This document shows positions 42,109 to 50,136 of a stretch of DNA of 64,000 nt, piece after piece; within the stretch, counting starts at the first letter, position 1, and each line of letters begins with the position of its first letter. The notes under the pieces were generated by a model that had not been told where the DNA came from, did no database searches, and saw only the letters and a program-made list of their open reading frames with translations. The position numbers and the translations under genes are program-made. The stretch comes from Anaerolineales bacterium (GTDB taxonomy: Bacteria > Chloroflexota > Anaerolineae > Anaerolineales > Villigracilaceae): assembly GCA_024710905.1 (NCBI GenBank), contig JANJTV010000153.1, positions 1-64,000 of the forward strand, given 5' to 3'.

Positions 42109-43059
42109 TTATGGCCGGACGGGTTCGGCCAGTGGCACTTCCACGGCCCAGTGCGCATATTTTTCCACATTGCCGTGCACCACTTCATTATAAAAATGGC
42201 GCAACTTGCTGGTCACCGGCCCCATCTCGCCGGAGCCAATCGGCCGGAAGTCGACCCTGGTCACTGCCAGCACCTGTGCGGCTGTGCCAGTCATGAAGAA
42301 CTCGTCGCACAGGAACACCTCACTGCGGTCAATGGAACGTTCCACGACAGGCAGGCCAAAATCTTGCCGGGCAATTTCGATGATACTGCGGCGGGTGATG
42401 CCTTCCAGGATGTTATCGGTAACAGGCGGGGTGTACAGCACGCCATCACGTAGCATGAAAATATTCATTGCGCTGCCTTCGGCCACATGGCCATCCTGGG
42501 TCAGCAGCAGGGCTTCATCGAACCCGGCGCGGTTGGCGTCTGTTTTGGCCAGCGCCGAACTGGCATACGCGCCACTGATCTTGCCTCGCCCGGGGATGGA
42601 GTTGTCATCCACACGCCGCCAGGACGAAACAGTAACGTGGGCATTGGTGTCGTTGGCGACATATTTATCAAACGGCAGGGCAAAAATGGTCAGTTCGTCC
42701 ACCAGGTCGTGCAGGCGCACGCCAATCCCCTCGTCGGCTTTGTAGGCCAACGGGCGGACGTACACATCTCGGCGGTAGCCGTCTGCCTGGAGCAGGTCAA
42801 ATGTAATGCGAGTCAGTTCCTCGGTGGTCAGCCCGAACTCCATCGCCATCAACTTGGCGCTGTTCAAAAATCGCTGGTAATGCTCTTGTGGGCGGAAGAG
42901 GAACAATTTTTGTTTTGCCTCGTTCCAGTACCCGCGCAGGCCGCCAAACACGGCGGTTCCGTAGTTAAACGCATGGGTGGCAACCCCCACCCGCGCTTCG
43001 GTGTATGGGACAATTTTGCCTTCAAAATAGGCATGAATCGGGAGCGCTTTGACGCTCAT
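42109..43059 (-). CDS. ilvE: Branched-chain amino acid aminotransferase
   Basis: A 316-residue fold-type IV PLP enzyme. Substrate/PLP blocks: HAFNYGTAVFGGLRGYWNE, DVYVRPLAYKADEGIGV, the Schiff-base Lys in GRGKISGAYASSALAK, EALLLTQDGHVAEGSAMNIF and FFMTGTAAQVLAVTRVD. It performs the last step of Leu, Ile and Val synthesis. The ATG at 43059 has GGAGG five bases upstream on the minus strand; the in-frame codon two residues earlier is not needed. Confidence 0.94.
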   Translation of the reverse strand: MSVKALPIHAYFEGKIVPYTEARVGVATHAFNYGTAVFGGLRGYWNEAKQKLFLFRPQEHYQRFLNSAKLMAMEFGLTTEELTRITFDLLQADGYRRDVYVRPLAYKADEGIGVRLHDLVDELTIFALPFDKYVANDTNAHVTVSSWRRVDDNSIPGRGKISGAYASSALAKTDANRAGFDEALLLTQDGHVAEGSAMNIFMLRDGVLYTPPVTDNILEGITRRSIIEIARQDFGLPVVERSIDRSEVFLCDEFFMTGTAAQVLAVTRVDFRPIGSGEMGPVTSKLRHFYNEVVHGNVEKYAHWAVEVPLAEPVRP

Positions 43060-43163
43060 GAACACCTCCTTTGGTAGGATGACGGACGGAACTCCCCTTG
43101 AGAGGGCACATTATACCTGATGCAAGGCGGGCTCACCCGTAGCGTTTTTCCGTTTCGGAAGCC

Positions 43164-43192
43164 TTGACAGGTTGGCAAGAGGAATGTATATT
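43164..43192 (+). promoter_or_regulatory. Promoter of the ArsR-DUF2087 pair
   Basis: TTGACA (43164-43169), exactly 17 bases, TATATT (43187-43192). Confidence 0.8.
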
Positions 43193-43220
43193 TAATTCGA
43201 AACTTGTCTAATTAAATATA
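43187..43220. promoter_or_regulatory. Operator-like inverted repeat over the -10 box
   Basis: Perfect 11-bp arms TATATTTAATT (43187-43197) and AATTAAATATA (43210-43220) separated by 12 bases. The left arm contains the -10 element and the right arm ends just before the ribosome site, a position expected for autorepression by the HTH proteins encoded next. Confidence 0.7.
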
Positions 43221-43231
43221 GGATGGTAAAA

Positions 43232-43786
43232 ATGAACGCTCGCCAACCCAACATGCTGGACTTTGTTAAAGCCATGTCCGACGCCGACCGGCTGCGGATT
43301 ATCGGTGCGCTGGTGCGCCGCCCCAAGACGGCCGCGCAGGTGGCCGAAAAACTGGGCATAGATTCGCGCGCCGCCTTCCAGCACCTGTCTTTCCTGGTCT
43401 TTGTCGGCGCGGTGCGCAAGGAAGGTGGCCTCTACGCGCTGGACGAAGCCCGCCTGGAAACCCTGGCACGGGCAACCTTTGAAAACAACCGCGATGAATA
43501 CGTCCCGGCCCCTGAAATGGATGAGAAATCCCGCAAGGTGCTGGCTTCCTTCCTGAACTCGGATGGTTCCATCCGCCAGATACCCATCCAACAGCCTGCC
43601 AAATTACAGGTCATCTTGGAGTACCTGGTAACAGCCTTTACCCCCGGTCAGGTGTACACCGAAAAAGAAGTCAACATGATCATCCGCCGTTTTCACGTTG
43701 ATACGGCCGGGTTGCGCCGTGACCTGATCGATGCAGGCTTGCTGGAACGGGAAAGTGACGGTTCGGCCTACTGGAGGCCGCAATGA
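43232..43786 (+). CDS. ArsR-type HTH regulator with DUF2087 domain, copy 1
   Basis: A 184-residue protein. Residues 8-75 form a winged helix (MLDFVKAMSDADRLRIIGALVRRPKTAAQVAEKL, FQHLSFLVFVGAVRKEGGLY; parts). The C-terminal 85 residues are a DUF2087 domain (SIRQIPIQQPAKLQVILEYLVTAFTPGQVYTEKEVNMII, LRRDLIDAGLLERESDGSAYW; parts). ATG 43232 was preferred over 43223 because AGGA lies eight bases upstream. The frame ends four bases into its paralogue. Likely binds the palindrome over its own promoter. Confidence 0.88.
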   Translation: MNARQPNMLDFVKAMSDADRLRIIGALVRRPKTAAQVAEKLGIDSRAAFQHLSFLVFVGAVRKEGGLYALDEARLETLARATFENNRDEYVPAPEMDEKSRKVLASFLNSDGSIRQIPIQQPAKLQVILEYLVTAFTPGQVYTEKEVNMIIRRFHVDTAGLRRDLIDAGLLERESDGSAYWRPQ

Positions 43787-44346
43787 GCGACAACGAGGCG
43801 CTGGTTGGCATCTTCAAAGCCCTGGCAGACGCCAACCGCCTGAAAATCATCGGCCTGCTGGCCCAGCAACCCTACAGTGTGGAGGAACTGGCTGCACTGG
43901 TGGACCTTAAACCACCGACGGTTTCGCATCATCTGGCGCGGCTGGCTCAGGCCGGGCTGGTCAGTGCCCGCGCGGAGGGCTATTACAACGTGTACATGCT
44001 TAACAGGGAAGCCCTTGAAACCACTACCCGGAGCATCTTCTCTGCCGAGCAAATGACCGCTGCCGTGCAGGATGTTGACCTGGATGCCTATGACCGCAAA
44101 GTGGTTGGCGATTACCTGCGCCCAGACGGGCGACTGAAAACCATCCCGGCCCAGCGTAAAAAACTGGAGGCCATCCTGCGGTATGTGGTAAAAGCCTTTG
44201 AAGCGGGGAAACGCTATAGCGAAGCCGAAGTCAACGAAACGCTCTGCCGCTTCCATGAGGATGTTGCCAGCCTGCGCCGCGAATTGGTCGGTGCAAAACT
44301 GATGCAGCGTGAGGGCGGTGGGGGAGCCTACTGGCGCACGGAATAA
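43783..44346 (+). CDS. ArsR-type HTH regulator with DUF2087 domain, copy 2
   Basis: A 187-residue paralogue of the preceding gene, in the same order: winged helix (LVGIFKALADANRLKIIGLLAQQPYSVEELAALVDLK, PTVSHHLARLAQAGLVSARAEG; parts), then DUF2087 (RLKTIPAQRKKLEAILRYVVKAFEAGKRYSEAEVNETL, LRRELVGAKLMQREGGGGAYW; parts). The recognition helix differs (PPTVSHHLARL versus SRAAFQHLSFL), so the two may read different sites or form a heterodimer. Its start overlaps the stop of copy 1 (ATGA). Confidence 0.88.
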   Translation: MSDNEALVGIFKALADANRLKIIGLLAQQPYSVEELAALVDLKPPTVSHHLARLAQAGLVSARAEGYYNVYMLNREALETTTRSIFSAEQMTAAVQDVDLDAYDRKVVGDYLRPDGRLKTIPAQRKKLEAILRYVVKAFEAGKRYSEAEVNETLCRFHEDVASLRRELVGAKLMQREGGGGAYWRTE

Positions 44347-44358
44347 TCCGGACGCCGG

Positions 44359-44751
44359 TCAGGTGTGTGGTTGTATTAGGTCCCATTTGTTGCCGTACAG
44401 GTCACGGAAAACGGCCACCCTGCCGTAGGCTTCGTGGCGCGGCGTTTCAAGGAATTCCACACCGCGGGCCTGCATGGCCCGGTAATCGCGGTCAAAATTG
44501 TCAGTATGCAGGAAAAGCCAGACGCGACCGCCTGCCTGGTCACCGATTGATTTTTGCTGGGTCGGGGAGGCCGCCTCTGCCAGCAGCAGGCAGGTTGCAT
44601 GGGAGCCTGCCGGGGCGACTCTGACCCAGCGTTTGCCATTTCCCAAACCGGTATCTTCCAGCAAGACGAATCCCAATTTCCCTGTGAACCAGGCAATGGC
44701 TTCATCGTAGTTGCGTACCAGCAGTGCAACCGTGGCTATATGTTGTTGCAT
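44359..44751 (-). CDS. Glyoxalase/VOC superfamily protein
   Basis: A 130-residue VOC-fold protein with two beta-alpha-beta-beta-beta halves: IATVALLVRNYDEAIAWFTGKLGFVLLEDT and VWLFLHTDNFDRDYRAMQARGVEFLETPRHEAYGRVAVFRDLYGNKWDLIQP (parts). The metal-ligand positions His/Gln near the start and Glu/Asp near the end are partly present. Substrate unknown. It is the last gene of a tight minus-strand trio with a cupin and a LOG-family gene. Confidence 0.85.
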   Translation of the reverse strand: MQQHIATVALLVRNYDEAIAWFTGKLGFVLLEDTGLGNGKRWVRVAPAGSHATCLLLAEAASPTQQKSIGDQAGGRVWLFLHTDNFDRDYRAMQARGVEFLETPRHEAYGRVAVFRDLYGNKWDLIQPHT

Positions 44752-44753
44752 GG

Positions 44754-45278
44754 TCAGTTTGCAAATCCTGCAGGCATATGGGTGGTGTCGTCAGGGCAGG
44801 CAAATTGCTCGATGTCTTTGGCGCGGTCAGGGTAGGCGGGTAGCAGCGCTTGGCGGGTGCCTCCTTCAAAGATTTCGCCAGTGAAGCCCGGTGCGAGTGT
44901 GCAGCCGAACAGCGAGTAACGTCCACCTGCTAGCATGTGCCCGGCCTGCCAAGTGCCCGCCGGGACAACAAACTGGACAAATTGCCCGTTTAGCGGTTCC
45001 GGGCCAAGGAGCACATCCTGGCTGGAACCGTCCGGGTGCAGCAGGATTAACCGGAGCGGGTCGCCGCCGTAGAAGTGCCATACTTCATCAGTAGACAGGC
45101 GGTGAAAGAGTGAGACACTGTGTGGTACGGCGCAATACAGGCCCAGCATGGCCGTGCCAAGCGGTCTGCCAGAGGGGTTCTCTGCAGAGGAGCGGTACGT
45201 GCTGGCAAAGAGCGTACCCTCCACCGGAAGGGGCTGGAAGTTGAAATGCTCAATCAGGTGGCGTACTTCGGGATGCAT
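44754..45278 (-). CDS. Cupin_5 (DUF985) family protein
   Basis: A 174-residue cupin: LIEHFNFQPLPVEGTLFASTYRSSA, GTAMLGLYCAVPHSVSLFHRLSTDEVWHFYGGDPLRLILLHPDG and QFVVPAGTWQAGHMLAGGRYSLFGCTLAPGFTGEIFE (parts) carry the DUF985 pattern. The family has a single cupin barrel and is usually assigned to sugar-like or unknown ligands. It begins immediately after the stop of the LOG-family gene and is two bases from the glyoxalase gene, so the three are one operon. Confidence 0.85.
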   Translation of the reverse strand: MHPEVRHLIEHFNFQPLPVEGTLFASTYRSSAENPSGRPLGTAMLGLYCAVPHSVSLFHRLSTDEVWHFYGGDPLRLILLHPDGSSQDVLLGPEPLNGQFVQFVVPAGTWQAGHMLAGGRYSLFGCTLAPGFTGEIFEGGTRQALLPAYPDRAKDIEQFACPDDTTHMPAGFAN

Positions 45279-45860
45279 TTAATCTTCACGCATCCAGCGT
45301 TTGACGGCATCATGGGGGTGTTCATGCTGGCGCATGTCCTCCAGCAGGGTGGCGGGGGTATCGGCCAGGCAAATGGCCTGGATGTGTTCCTGAAAAACAA
45401 AACCCTCCTGCCGGGCATGGCGCAGGGCGGCCATCAGTGGGGCGTAATAATTGCGAATGTTCAACAGGCCGACCGGTTTGGCGTGCAGGCCAATCTGTCC
45501 CCAGGTAAGGGTTTCAAAAAGTTCATCAAAGGTACCAAACCCGCCGGGCAGGGCAATGAACCCGTCGCTCAGTTCGTACAGGCGCGATTTACGCTGGTGC
45601 ATGGTGGGCAGCACCTCGAGGCGGGTCAGCCGTTGGTGCGCCAGCGCCGCGGTGTTCATGCTTTCCACGATCACCCCAATCACCTGGCCGCCTGCCTCCA
45701 ATGCGCCTTCGGCCAACTCGCCCATCAGCCCGGTTTTTCCGCCGCCATAGATTACTGCAATCCCCTGCGCGGCCAGGAAACGCCCGGCATCACGCGCAGC
45801 AGACAAATAATCTACATGGACATGGTCGGCAGATCCGCAGTAAACAGTAATCGCTTTCAT
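45279..45860 (-). CDS. LOG family protein (nucleoside 5'-monophosphate phosphoribohydrolase)
   Basis: A 193-residue Rossmann-like protein of the TIGR00730/LOG type: TVYCGSADHVHVDYLSAAR, IAVIYGGGKTGLMGELAEGAL and the active-site pair R...ELSDGFIALPGGFGTFDELFE. It releases ribose 5-phosphate from nucleotides such as AMP or cytokinin precursors. The start at 45860 (MKAITVYCGS) is the family start. First gene of the LOG-cupin-glyoxalase operon. Confidence 0.92.
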   Translation of the reverse strand: MKAITVYCGSADHVHVDYLSAARDAGRFLAAQGIAVIYGGGKTGLMGELAEGALEAGGQVIGVIVESMNTAALAHQRLTRLEVLPTMHQRKSRLYELSDGFIALPGGFGTFDELFETLTWGQIGLHAKPVGLLNIRNYYAPLMAALRHARQEGFVFQEHIQAICLADTPATLLEDMRQHEHPHDAVKRWMRED

Positions 45861-45933
45861 TGTGCGCTCCATTTCTATATATAGTATATCTACAAAAACA
45901 AGTAAGAGTTGCATTAACCGCCCCATCTGCTGC

Positions 45934-45963
45934 TTGACTCTGTTGTCGGCGCGGGCATAGAAT
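45934..45963 (+). promoter_or_regulatory. Promoter of the cbpA-like gene
   Basis: TTGACT (45934-45939), 18-base spacer, TAGAAT (45958-45963). The start codon is eight bases after the -10 box and no ribosome site is visible, so the transcript may be leaderless. Confidence 0.6.
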
Positions 45964-45971
45964 AGATAAAT

Positions 45972-46883
45972 ATGGAATACAAGGACTACTACCAGACCCT
46001 CGGCGTGCCCCGCAATGCCACTGCGGATGACATCCGCAGTGCTTATCGCAAGCTGGCCCTGCAATATCACCCAGACCGCAACCCCGGAGACCGGCGGGCC
46101 GAAGATAAATTTAAGGATGCTAACGAGGCCTACCAGGTACTCTCTGACCCGCAGAAACGCGCCCGCTATGACCAGCTCGGCTCGGCCTACAGCAGCTGGC
46201 AGCGCAACGGCGGCCAGGGCGGCTTTAACTGGGAGGAGTGGTTTGCCAGCCGGGCGCGCAGTGGCCAGGGCAGTGTGAATGTGGATGACTTCTTTGGCGG
46301 CCGCGGTGGATTTTCGGATTTTTTCGATGCCATCTTTGGCGGGATGTCTGCGGCGGGCTACCCCGGGGCGGGTTCCGCCTCCCGGAGCCGGGGGCAGTTC
46401 CCGGAGCAGCCCGTTTCCATCACCCTGCAGGAGGCCTACCAGGGCGCCAGCCGCCTGCTCGAGAGCAATGGCCGCCGCGTGCAGGTGAAAATCCCGGCCG
46501 GGGTAAAGACCGGCTCAAAGATACGCGCGGCTGGCGGCGGCCCCAGCGGGGCAGATATCTACCTGAAGGTCACGGTCACCCCGGACCCTCGCTTTGAGCG
46601 CGAGGGTGATGACCTGAAAACGCAGGCCCAGGTGGATGTTTTTACCGCGCTGCTGGGTGGCGAAGCGGATGTTGAAACGCTGGCGGGGCGGGTTAAGCTA
46701 ACCATCCCGCCGGGCACCCAGCCCGAGCAGCTGATCCGACTGGCCGGGCGCGGCATGCCAAAACTGAAGAACCCACAGGAAAAAGGTGACCTGTTTGTGC
46801 GTGTTAAAGTACGCCTGCCAAAAGAACTAACCACCGAGCAAAAGGCCCTGCTGGAGCAGGCTGCGCGGCTGGCACAGAAATGA
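45972..46883 (+). CDS. cbpA: DnaJ-class co-chaperone (CbpA-like)
   Basis: A 303-residue protein. J domain at 1-70 with HPD ([11 protein letters not shown]), a Gly/Phe-rich linker (GGFNWEEWF...[16 protein letters not shown]), and a two-part C-terminal substrate-binding domain ([43 protein letters not shown]). The zinc-finger region of DnaJ is absent, so it is a type II/CbpA-like J protein that stimulates DnaK. The protease gene follows by 22 bases, suggesting a protein-quality operon. Confidence 0.92.
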   Translation: MEYKDYYQTLGVPRNATADDIRSAYRKLALQYHPDRNPGDRRAEDKFKDANEAYQVLSDPQKRARYDQLGSAYSSWQRNGGQGGFNWEEWFASRARSGQGSVNVDDFFGGRGGFSDFFDAIFGGMSAAGYPGAGSASRSRGQFPEQPVSITLQEAYQGASRLLESNGRRVQVKIPAGVKTGSKIRAAGGGPSGADIYLKVTVTPDPRFEREGDDLKTQAQVDVFTALLGGEADVETLAGRVKLTIPPGTQPEQLIRLAGRGMPKLKNPQEKGDLFVRVKVRLPKELTTEQKALLEQAARLAQK

Positions 46884-46905
46884 CTTTAGAAGGAGTGATG
46901 AAGAG

Positions 46906-48069
46906 ATGAAGCGTACCTTGTCTATTTTTATGGCAATTGCCATGCTGGCCTTGGCCGGGCTGGGCTGCCAGTTTGTCAATAATGCTTCCAGCGCCCCGCA
47001 GGCCACCGGTTTGCCCGCCACAGCCACACCTGCGCCGACCGCCATCCCGGTGGCTTCTGCCGCACCGAGCATGATCCAGGAACAGGAAGCCCTGATTGCC
47101 CTGTACGAGCAGGTGGAGCCGGGCATTGTTTCCATCCAGGTGGCCAGCAGCAATGGTGGTTCACAGGGTTCCGGCTGGGTATATGATGACCAGGGCCACA
47201 TTGTGACCAATTACCATGTGGTGGAAGGCGCCGAACTCATGCAGGTGGATTTCCCGTCCGGGTTTAAGGCGTATGCCGAACTGGTGGGTGTTGACCCCGA
47301 TTCTGACCTGGCAGTGATAAAAGTGGATGCGCCTGCCGGGGAACTCTTCCCGCTCATCCTGGGCGACTCTAACTCATTAAGAGTCGGCCAGACGGTGATC
47401 GCGATTGGCAATCCTTTTGGCCTGAGTGGCACCATGACAAAGGGGATTGTCTCTGCGCTGGGGCGCACCCTGCCTTCGGACCGTGAATCGCCGGGTGGCG
47501 GATTTTTCAGCGCGGGAGACTTGATCCAGACCGACGCCCCGATTAACCCGGGCAATTCTGGCGGGCCGCTGTTCAACATCAACGGCCAGGTGGTGGGCGT
47601 CAACCGGGCAATTATTACCGACGCTTCGAATGCCACTGGCGAACCGGTTAACTCGGGTATTGGTTTTGCGATATCGATTAATATTGTTAAACGCGTGGTG
47701 CCTGCGCTGATCGATGATGGGGAATATGATTACCCTTTTATGGGCATTTCCTCGATCGACAGCCTGCCAATTGACGCCATCCAGGCCCTGGACCTGCCGC
47801 AATATACCGGCGCCTATGTTACCAGCGTGGTGGAGGACGGCCCGGCAGACAGGGCTGGCATTCGCGCCGGGACGCGCCAGACCCAGATTACCGGCCTGCT
47901 GGCAGGCGGCGACCTGATCATTGCGCTGGATGGCCTGCCGATTAAGAATTTTGACCAATTGCTCAGTTACCTGATAAATAACAAGGGGCCGGGCGATACC
48001 ATCCTGCTGACCATTATCCGGGATGGCGAAACGATTGAAGTGCCGCTGACACTTGACAGACGGCCATAA
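46906..48069 (+). CDS. HtrA/DegP-like serine protease, lipoprotein
   Basis: A 387-residue protein. The signal peptide ends in the lipobox LAGLGC (Cys21). After a short Pro/Ala linker the trypsin-like domain has His in NYHVVEGA, Asp in PDSDLAVIK and Ser in NPGNSGGPL. One PDZ domain follows (GAYVTSVVEDGPADRAGIRAG; LLAGGDLIIALDGLPI). It degrades or refolds misfolded proteins outside the membrane. Downstream of cbpA; AGGAG before the ATG. Confidence 0.93.
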   Translation: MKRTLSIFMAIAMLALAGLGCQFVNNASSAPQATGLPATATPAPTAIPVASAAPSMIQEQEALIALYEQVEPGIVSIQVASSNGGSQGSGWVYDDQGHIVTNYHVVEGAELMQVDFPSGFKAYAELVGVDPDSDLAVIKVDAPAGELFPLILGDSNSLRVGQTVIAIGNPFGLSGTMTKGIVSALGRTLPSDRESPGGGFFSAGDLIQTDAPINPGNSGGPLFNINGQVVGVNRAIITDASNATGEPVNSGIGFAISINIVKRVVPALIDDGEYDYPFMGISSIDSLPIDAIQALDLPQYTGAYVTSVVEDGPADRAGIRAGTRQTQITGLLAGGDLIIALDGLPIKNFDQLLSYLINNKGPGDTILLTIIRDGETIEVPLTLDRRP

Positions 48070-48082
48070 GCAAAAAAGAAAC

Positions 48083-48105
48083 CGGGGCTGGCATTGCCAG
48101 CCCCG
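48083..48105. terminator. Terminator between htrA and the convergent oxidoreductase
   Basis: CGGGGCTGGC / GCCAGCCCCG with loop ATT. The T-rich tail is stronger on the minus strand (GGTTTCTTTTTTG). Confidence 0.85.
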
Positions 48106-48112
48106 AACTTGT

Positions 48113-48754
48113 TTAACCGAACCGTTCTTCCTTCCAGACGTCTGCCCGGTTGTGATATCCGGCCTGCTCCCAGAAGCCGCGCCGGTCGGCGGGCATAAAT
48201 TCCAGCCCGCGCAGCCATTTGGCGCCTTTCCAGAAGTAGGGGGTTTCCAGGTCTTCGCGCCCGGCAATTGCGCCGACGATCCCACGCAGGGGGTAGCCAT
48301 GATCGGCATCGATGGGCTGGCCGTCAAAATGGGTCGCCATCAGGAAGTTGTCCTGCAGGACGATATCCAATGGCAGGTTGACGGTAAATCCGTACTCGGC
48401 ATGCTGCATGACATATTTGGCCGTTGGTTTGATTTTGATGAATCCCTGTTCCACCAGCGTGCGGACTGAAACGCCCTCCCAGCGGGTGTCGAACTTGCTC
48501 CAACGGGTGACGCAGTGAATATCCATCACCAGGCTGGCGCGAGGCAGCTGGTTGAATTCTTCCCAGTTCCAGGTCTTCTCTTCTTCCACCTCGCCCCAGA
48601 TACGGAAATCCCACGTGGCGGGGTTGAATGGCGGAACCGGCCCGTAGTGTAGTACTGGGAACTTAAGCGTGAGCGACTGGCCCGGGGGCAGCCTGCCCTC
48701 GTTTTTTACACGGTCTTCTTCCTTGCGGCGATCCAATCCCTCGAACATGAACAT
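48113..48754 (-). CDS. Molybdopterin-dependent sulfite-oxidase-like protein
   Basis: A 213-residue oxidoreductase molybdopterin-binding domain of the YedY/MsrP-like group. DIHCVTRWSKFDTRWEGVSV contains the molybdenum-ligating Cys81. HADYGF-like HAEYGFTVNLPLD, DGQPIDADHGYPLRGIV and KWLRGLEFM complete the fold. No signal peptide and no Tat motif (RR-x-F-L-K) are seen, so it is probably cytoplasmic, unlike MsrP. Substrate is unknown; no membrane partner is encoded next to it. Confidence 0.85.
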   Translation of the reverse strand: MFMFEGLDRRKEEDRVKNEGRLPPGQSLTLKFPVLHYGPVPPFNPATWDFRIWGEVEEEKTWNWEEFNQLPRASLVMDIHCVTRWSKFDTRWEGVSVRTLVEQGFIKIKPTAKYVMQHAEYGFTVNLPLDIVLQDNFLMATHFDGQPIDADHGYPLRGIVGAIAGREDLETPYFWKGAKWLRGLEFMPADRRGFWEQAGYHNRADVWKEERFG

Positions 48755-48901
48755 AGATAAAGCGCCTCCTGATGCATCTGGGCTGATTATAACGAAATTT
48801 GGCAGTGCATGGCACGGATGCGGGTTGGTGATTGGTTCTTACCCGTGTTTATGATACTATTTTGAAAGGTTTTAATCCTTTGCCTGAGACTGGAGACTAC
48901 C

Positions 48902-49396
48902 ATGCAAGATTTCAATCTGGAAAACATTATTGTTACCGTGGTGCTGTGTGGCGTTTTCTTGCTGTTGAATGGCATCTTCCTGGCGATCATTATCTTCACA
49001 CGCCGCAAGATGGGCGAGATTGCCCAGTGGCCCTCCACGGGCGGGGTGGTGCAGAGGTCTTACCTCGAAGAACGGTCAGATAGTGAGGGCGGCAGTACGT
49101 CTTACCCGGTGGTGCATTATGCCTACAAAGTAGGTGCGAACGCCTATCAGGGAACGAAGATTGCGCCGGGCATGGAAGTGGGTGGCATGGGGGCTGGGAA
49201 AGTGATTGCGAAATACCCGGTCAATTCGTTGGTGACGGTGTATTACAACCCTGCCAATCCATCTGATGCTGTTCTGGAGAAGAACGCCCCGGCCCTGTGG
49301 GTTTTATGGCTGGTGTTAATCATCTTTGACCTGGCTTTGTGCTGTGTCGTGCCGTTTGCTTTCCTGGCTTCAAATAGCGCCGGGTTTTCTTTCTAA
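48902..49396 (+). CDS. DUF3592-like two-helix membrane protein
   Basis: A 164-residue protein with a first helix (IIVTVVLCGVFLLLNGIFLAIIIF), a central extracytoplasmic beta region (STGGVVQRSYLEER...SYPVVHYAYKVGANAYQG; ...VNSLVTVYYNPANPSDAVLE) and a final helix (LWLVLIIFDLALCCVVPFAF, approximate). The YxYxVxGxxYxG and VxVYYNPxNPxxAVLE motifs are those of DUF3592. Function unknown. Monocistronic, with a terminator right after. Confidence 0.85.
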   Translation: MQDFNLENIIVTVVLCGVFLLLNGIFLAIIIFTRRKMGEIAQWPSTGGVVQRSYLEERSDSEGGSTSYPVVHYAYKVGANAYQGTKIAPGMEVGGMGAGKVIAKYPVNSLVTVYYNPANPSDAVLEKNAPALWVLWLVLIIFDLALCCVVPFAFLASNSAGFSF

Positions 49397-49401
49397 CAGA
49401 T

Positions 49402-49447
49402 AACAAACTCCCCGTTCGATCAATAAGAACGGGGAGTTTGTTTTTTA
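49402..49447. terminator. Terminator between the DUF3592 gene and tpx
   Basis: AACAAACTCCCCGTTC / GAACGGGGAGTTTGTT, 9-base loop, T6 tail on the plus strand. Confidence 0.95.
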
Positions 49448-49969
49448 CTTCAGGGCGGCTTTGGCCGCTTCGATCACTTCGTCGTAATCCGGCTCAGTGC
49501 CGAGCGTGGGCAGGTAGTTGACATACGTCAGGATGCCTTCGCGGTTGACGATGAAGACCGAGCGGCGCAGGTAACGGCGTTCTTTAATCAGGATGCCGTA
49601 TTTTTCGCCAAATTCAGCATTCAGTACATCCGAAACGACTACAACCTTATCCACACCGCTCGCGCCGCACCAGCGTTTTTGCGTCATGGGGAAGTCGGTG
49701 CTGATGGTGTAGATAACAATGTCGTCGCTCAATTTGGCGGCTTCTTCGTTAAAGCGGCGGGTTTCGCGGTCACACACGTCCGTCTCGAGTGAAGGCACAG
49801 CGGACAGAATGATGACCTTGCCCTTCGCGTCCTTGATCGGGTTGACCGGTGCCCAGTTGGCAGCGCTGGCGGTAAATTCCGGGGCGGGCTGGCCCACATT
49901 TACATCATCGCCAATGATGGTGACGAAATTATCTCCCAGTTTGAAAATATCGGTGCGGCTGGTTGGCAT
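49445..49969 (-). CDS. tpx: Thiol peroxidase
   Basis: A 174-residue atypical 2-Cys peroxiredoxin. The peroxidatic Cys66 lies in VPSLETDVCDRETRRFN (TxxC), and the resolving Cys101 in QKRWCGASG, 35 residues later, as in Tpx. The N-terminus VNVGQPAPEFTA and C-terminus GTEPDYDEVIEAAKAAL are standard. It reduces hydroperoxides using thioredoxin. Transcribed divergently from the monooxygenase operon; the 167-base gap holds that operon's promoter and operator. Confidence 0.94.
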   Translation of the reverse strand: MPTSRTDIFKLGDNFVTIIGDDVNVGQPAPEFTASAANWAPVNPIKDAKGKVIILSAVPSLETDVCDRETRRFNEEAAKLSDDIVIYTISTDFPMTQKRWCGASGVDKVVVVSDVLNAEFGEKYGILIKERRYLRRSVFIVNREGILTYVNYLPTLGTEPDYDEVIEAAKAALK

Positions 49970-50071
49970 GAGGACTTTCTCTCCTTGATAAGAATTATTT
50001 GAGGCGATTAAACCATAACAATATTGGTTTTATGTTAATGTTTGGTCTGGCTGCCAGGAAAGTCGGGTTGA

Positions 50072-50100
50072 TTGACATCTGACTTTTCATCGGTTATATT
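50072..50100 (+). promoter_or_regulatory. Promoter of the monooxygenase operon
   Basis: TTGACA (50072-50077), 17-base spacer, TATATT (50095-50100). Confidence 0.8.
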
Positions 50101-50117
50101 GTTATAACATTATAACA
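50100..50117. promoter_or_regulatory. Operator palindrome, copy 1
   Basis: TGTTATAACATTATAACA: perfect 8-bp arms with a 2-base centre, starting at the last base of the -10 box. An identical 18-mer is at 58873-58890. The arm-centre-arm form suits a dimeric GntR-, MarR- or TetR-type regulator; none is encoded beside it. Confidence 0.75.
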
Positions 50118-50136
50118 TTTGAGAAGCGAAAACGGC

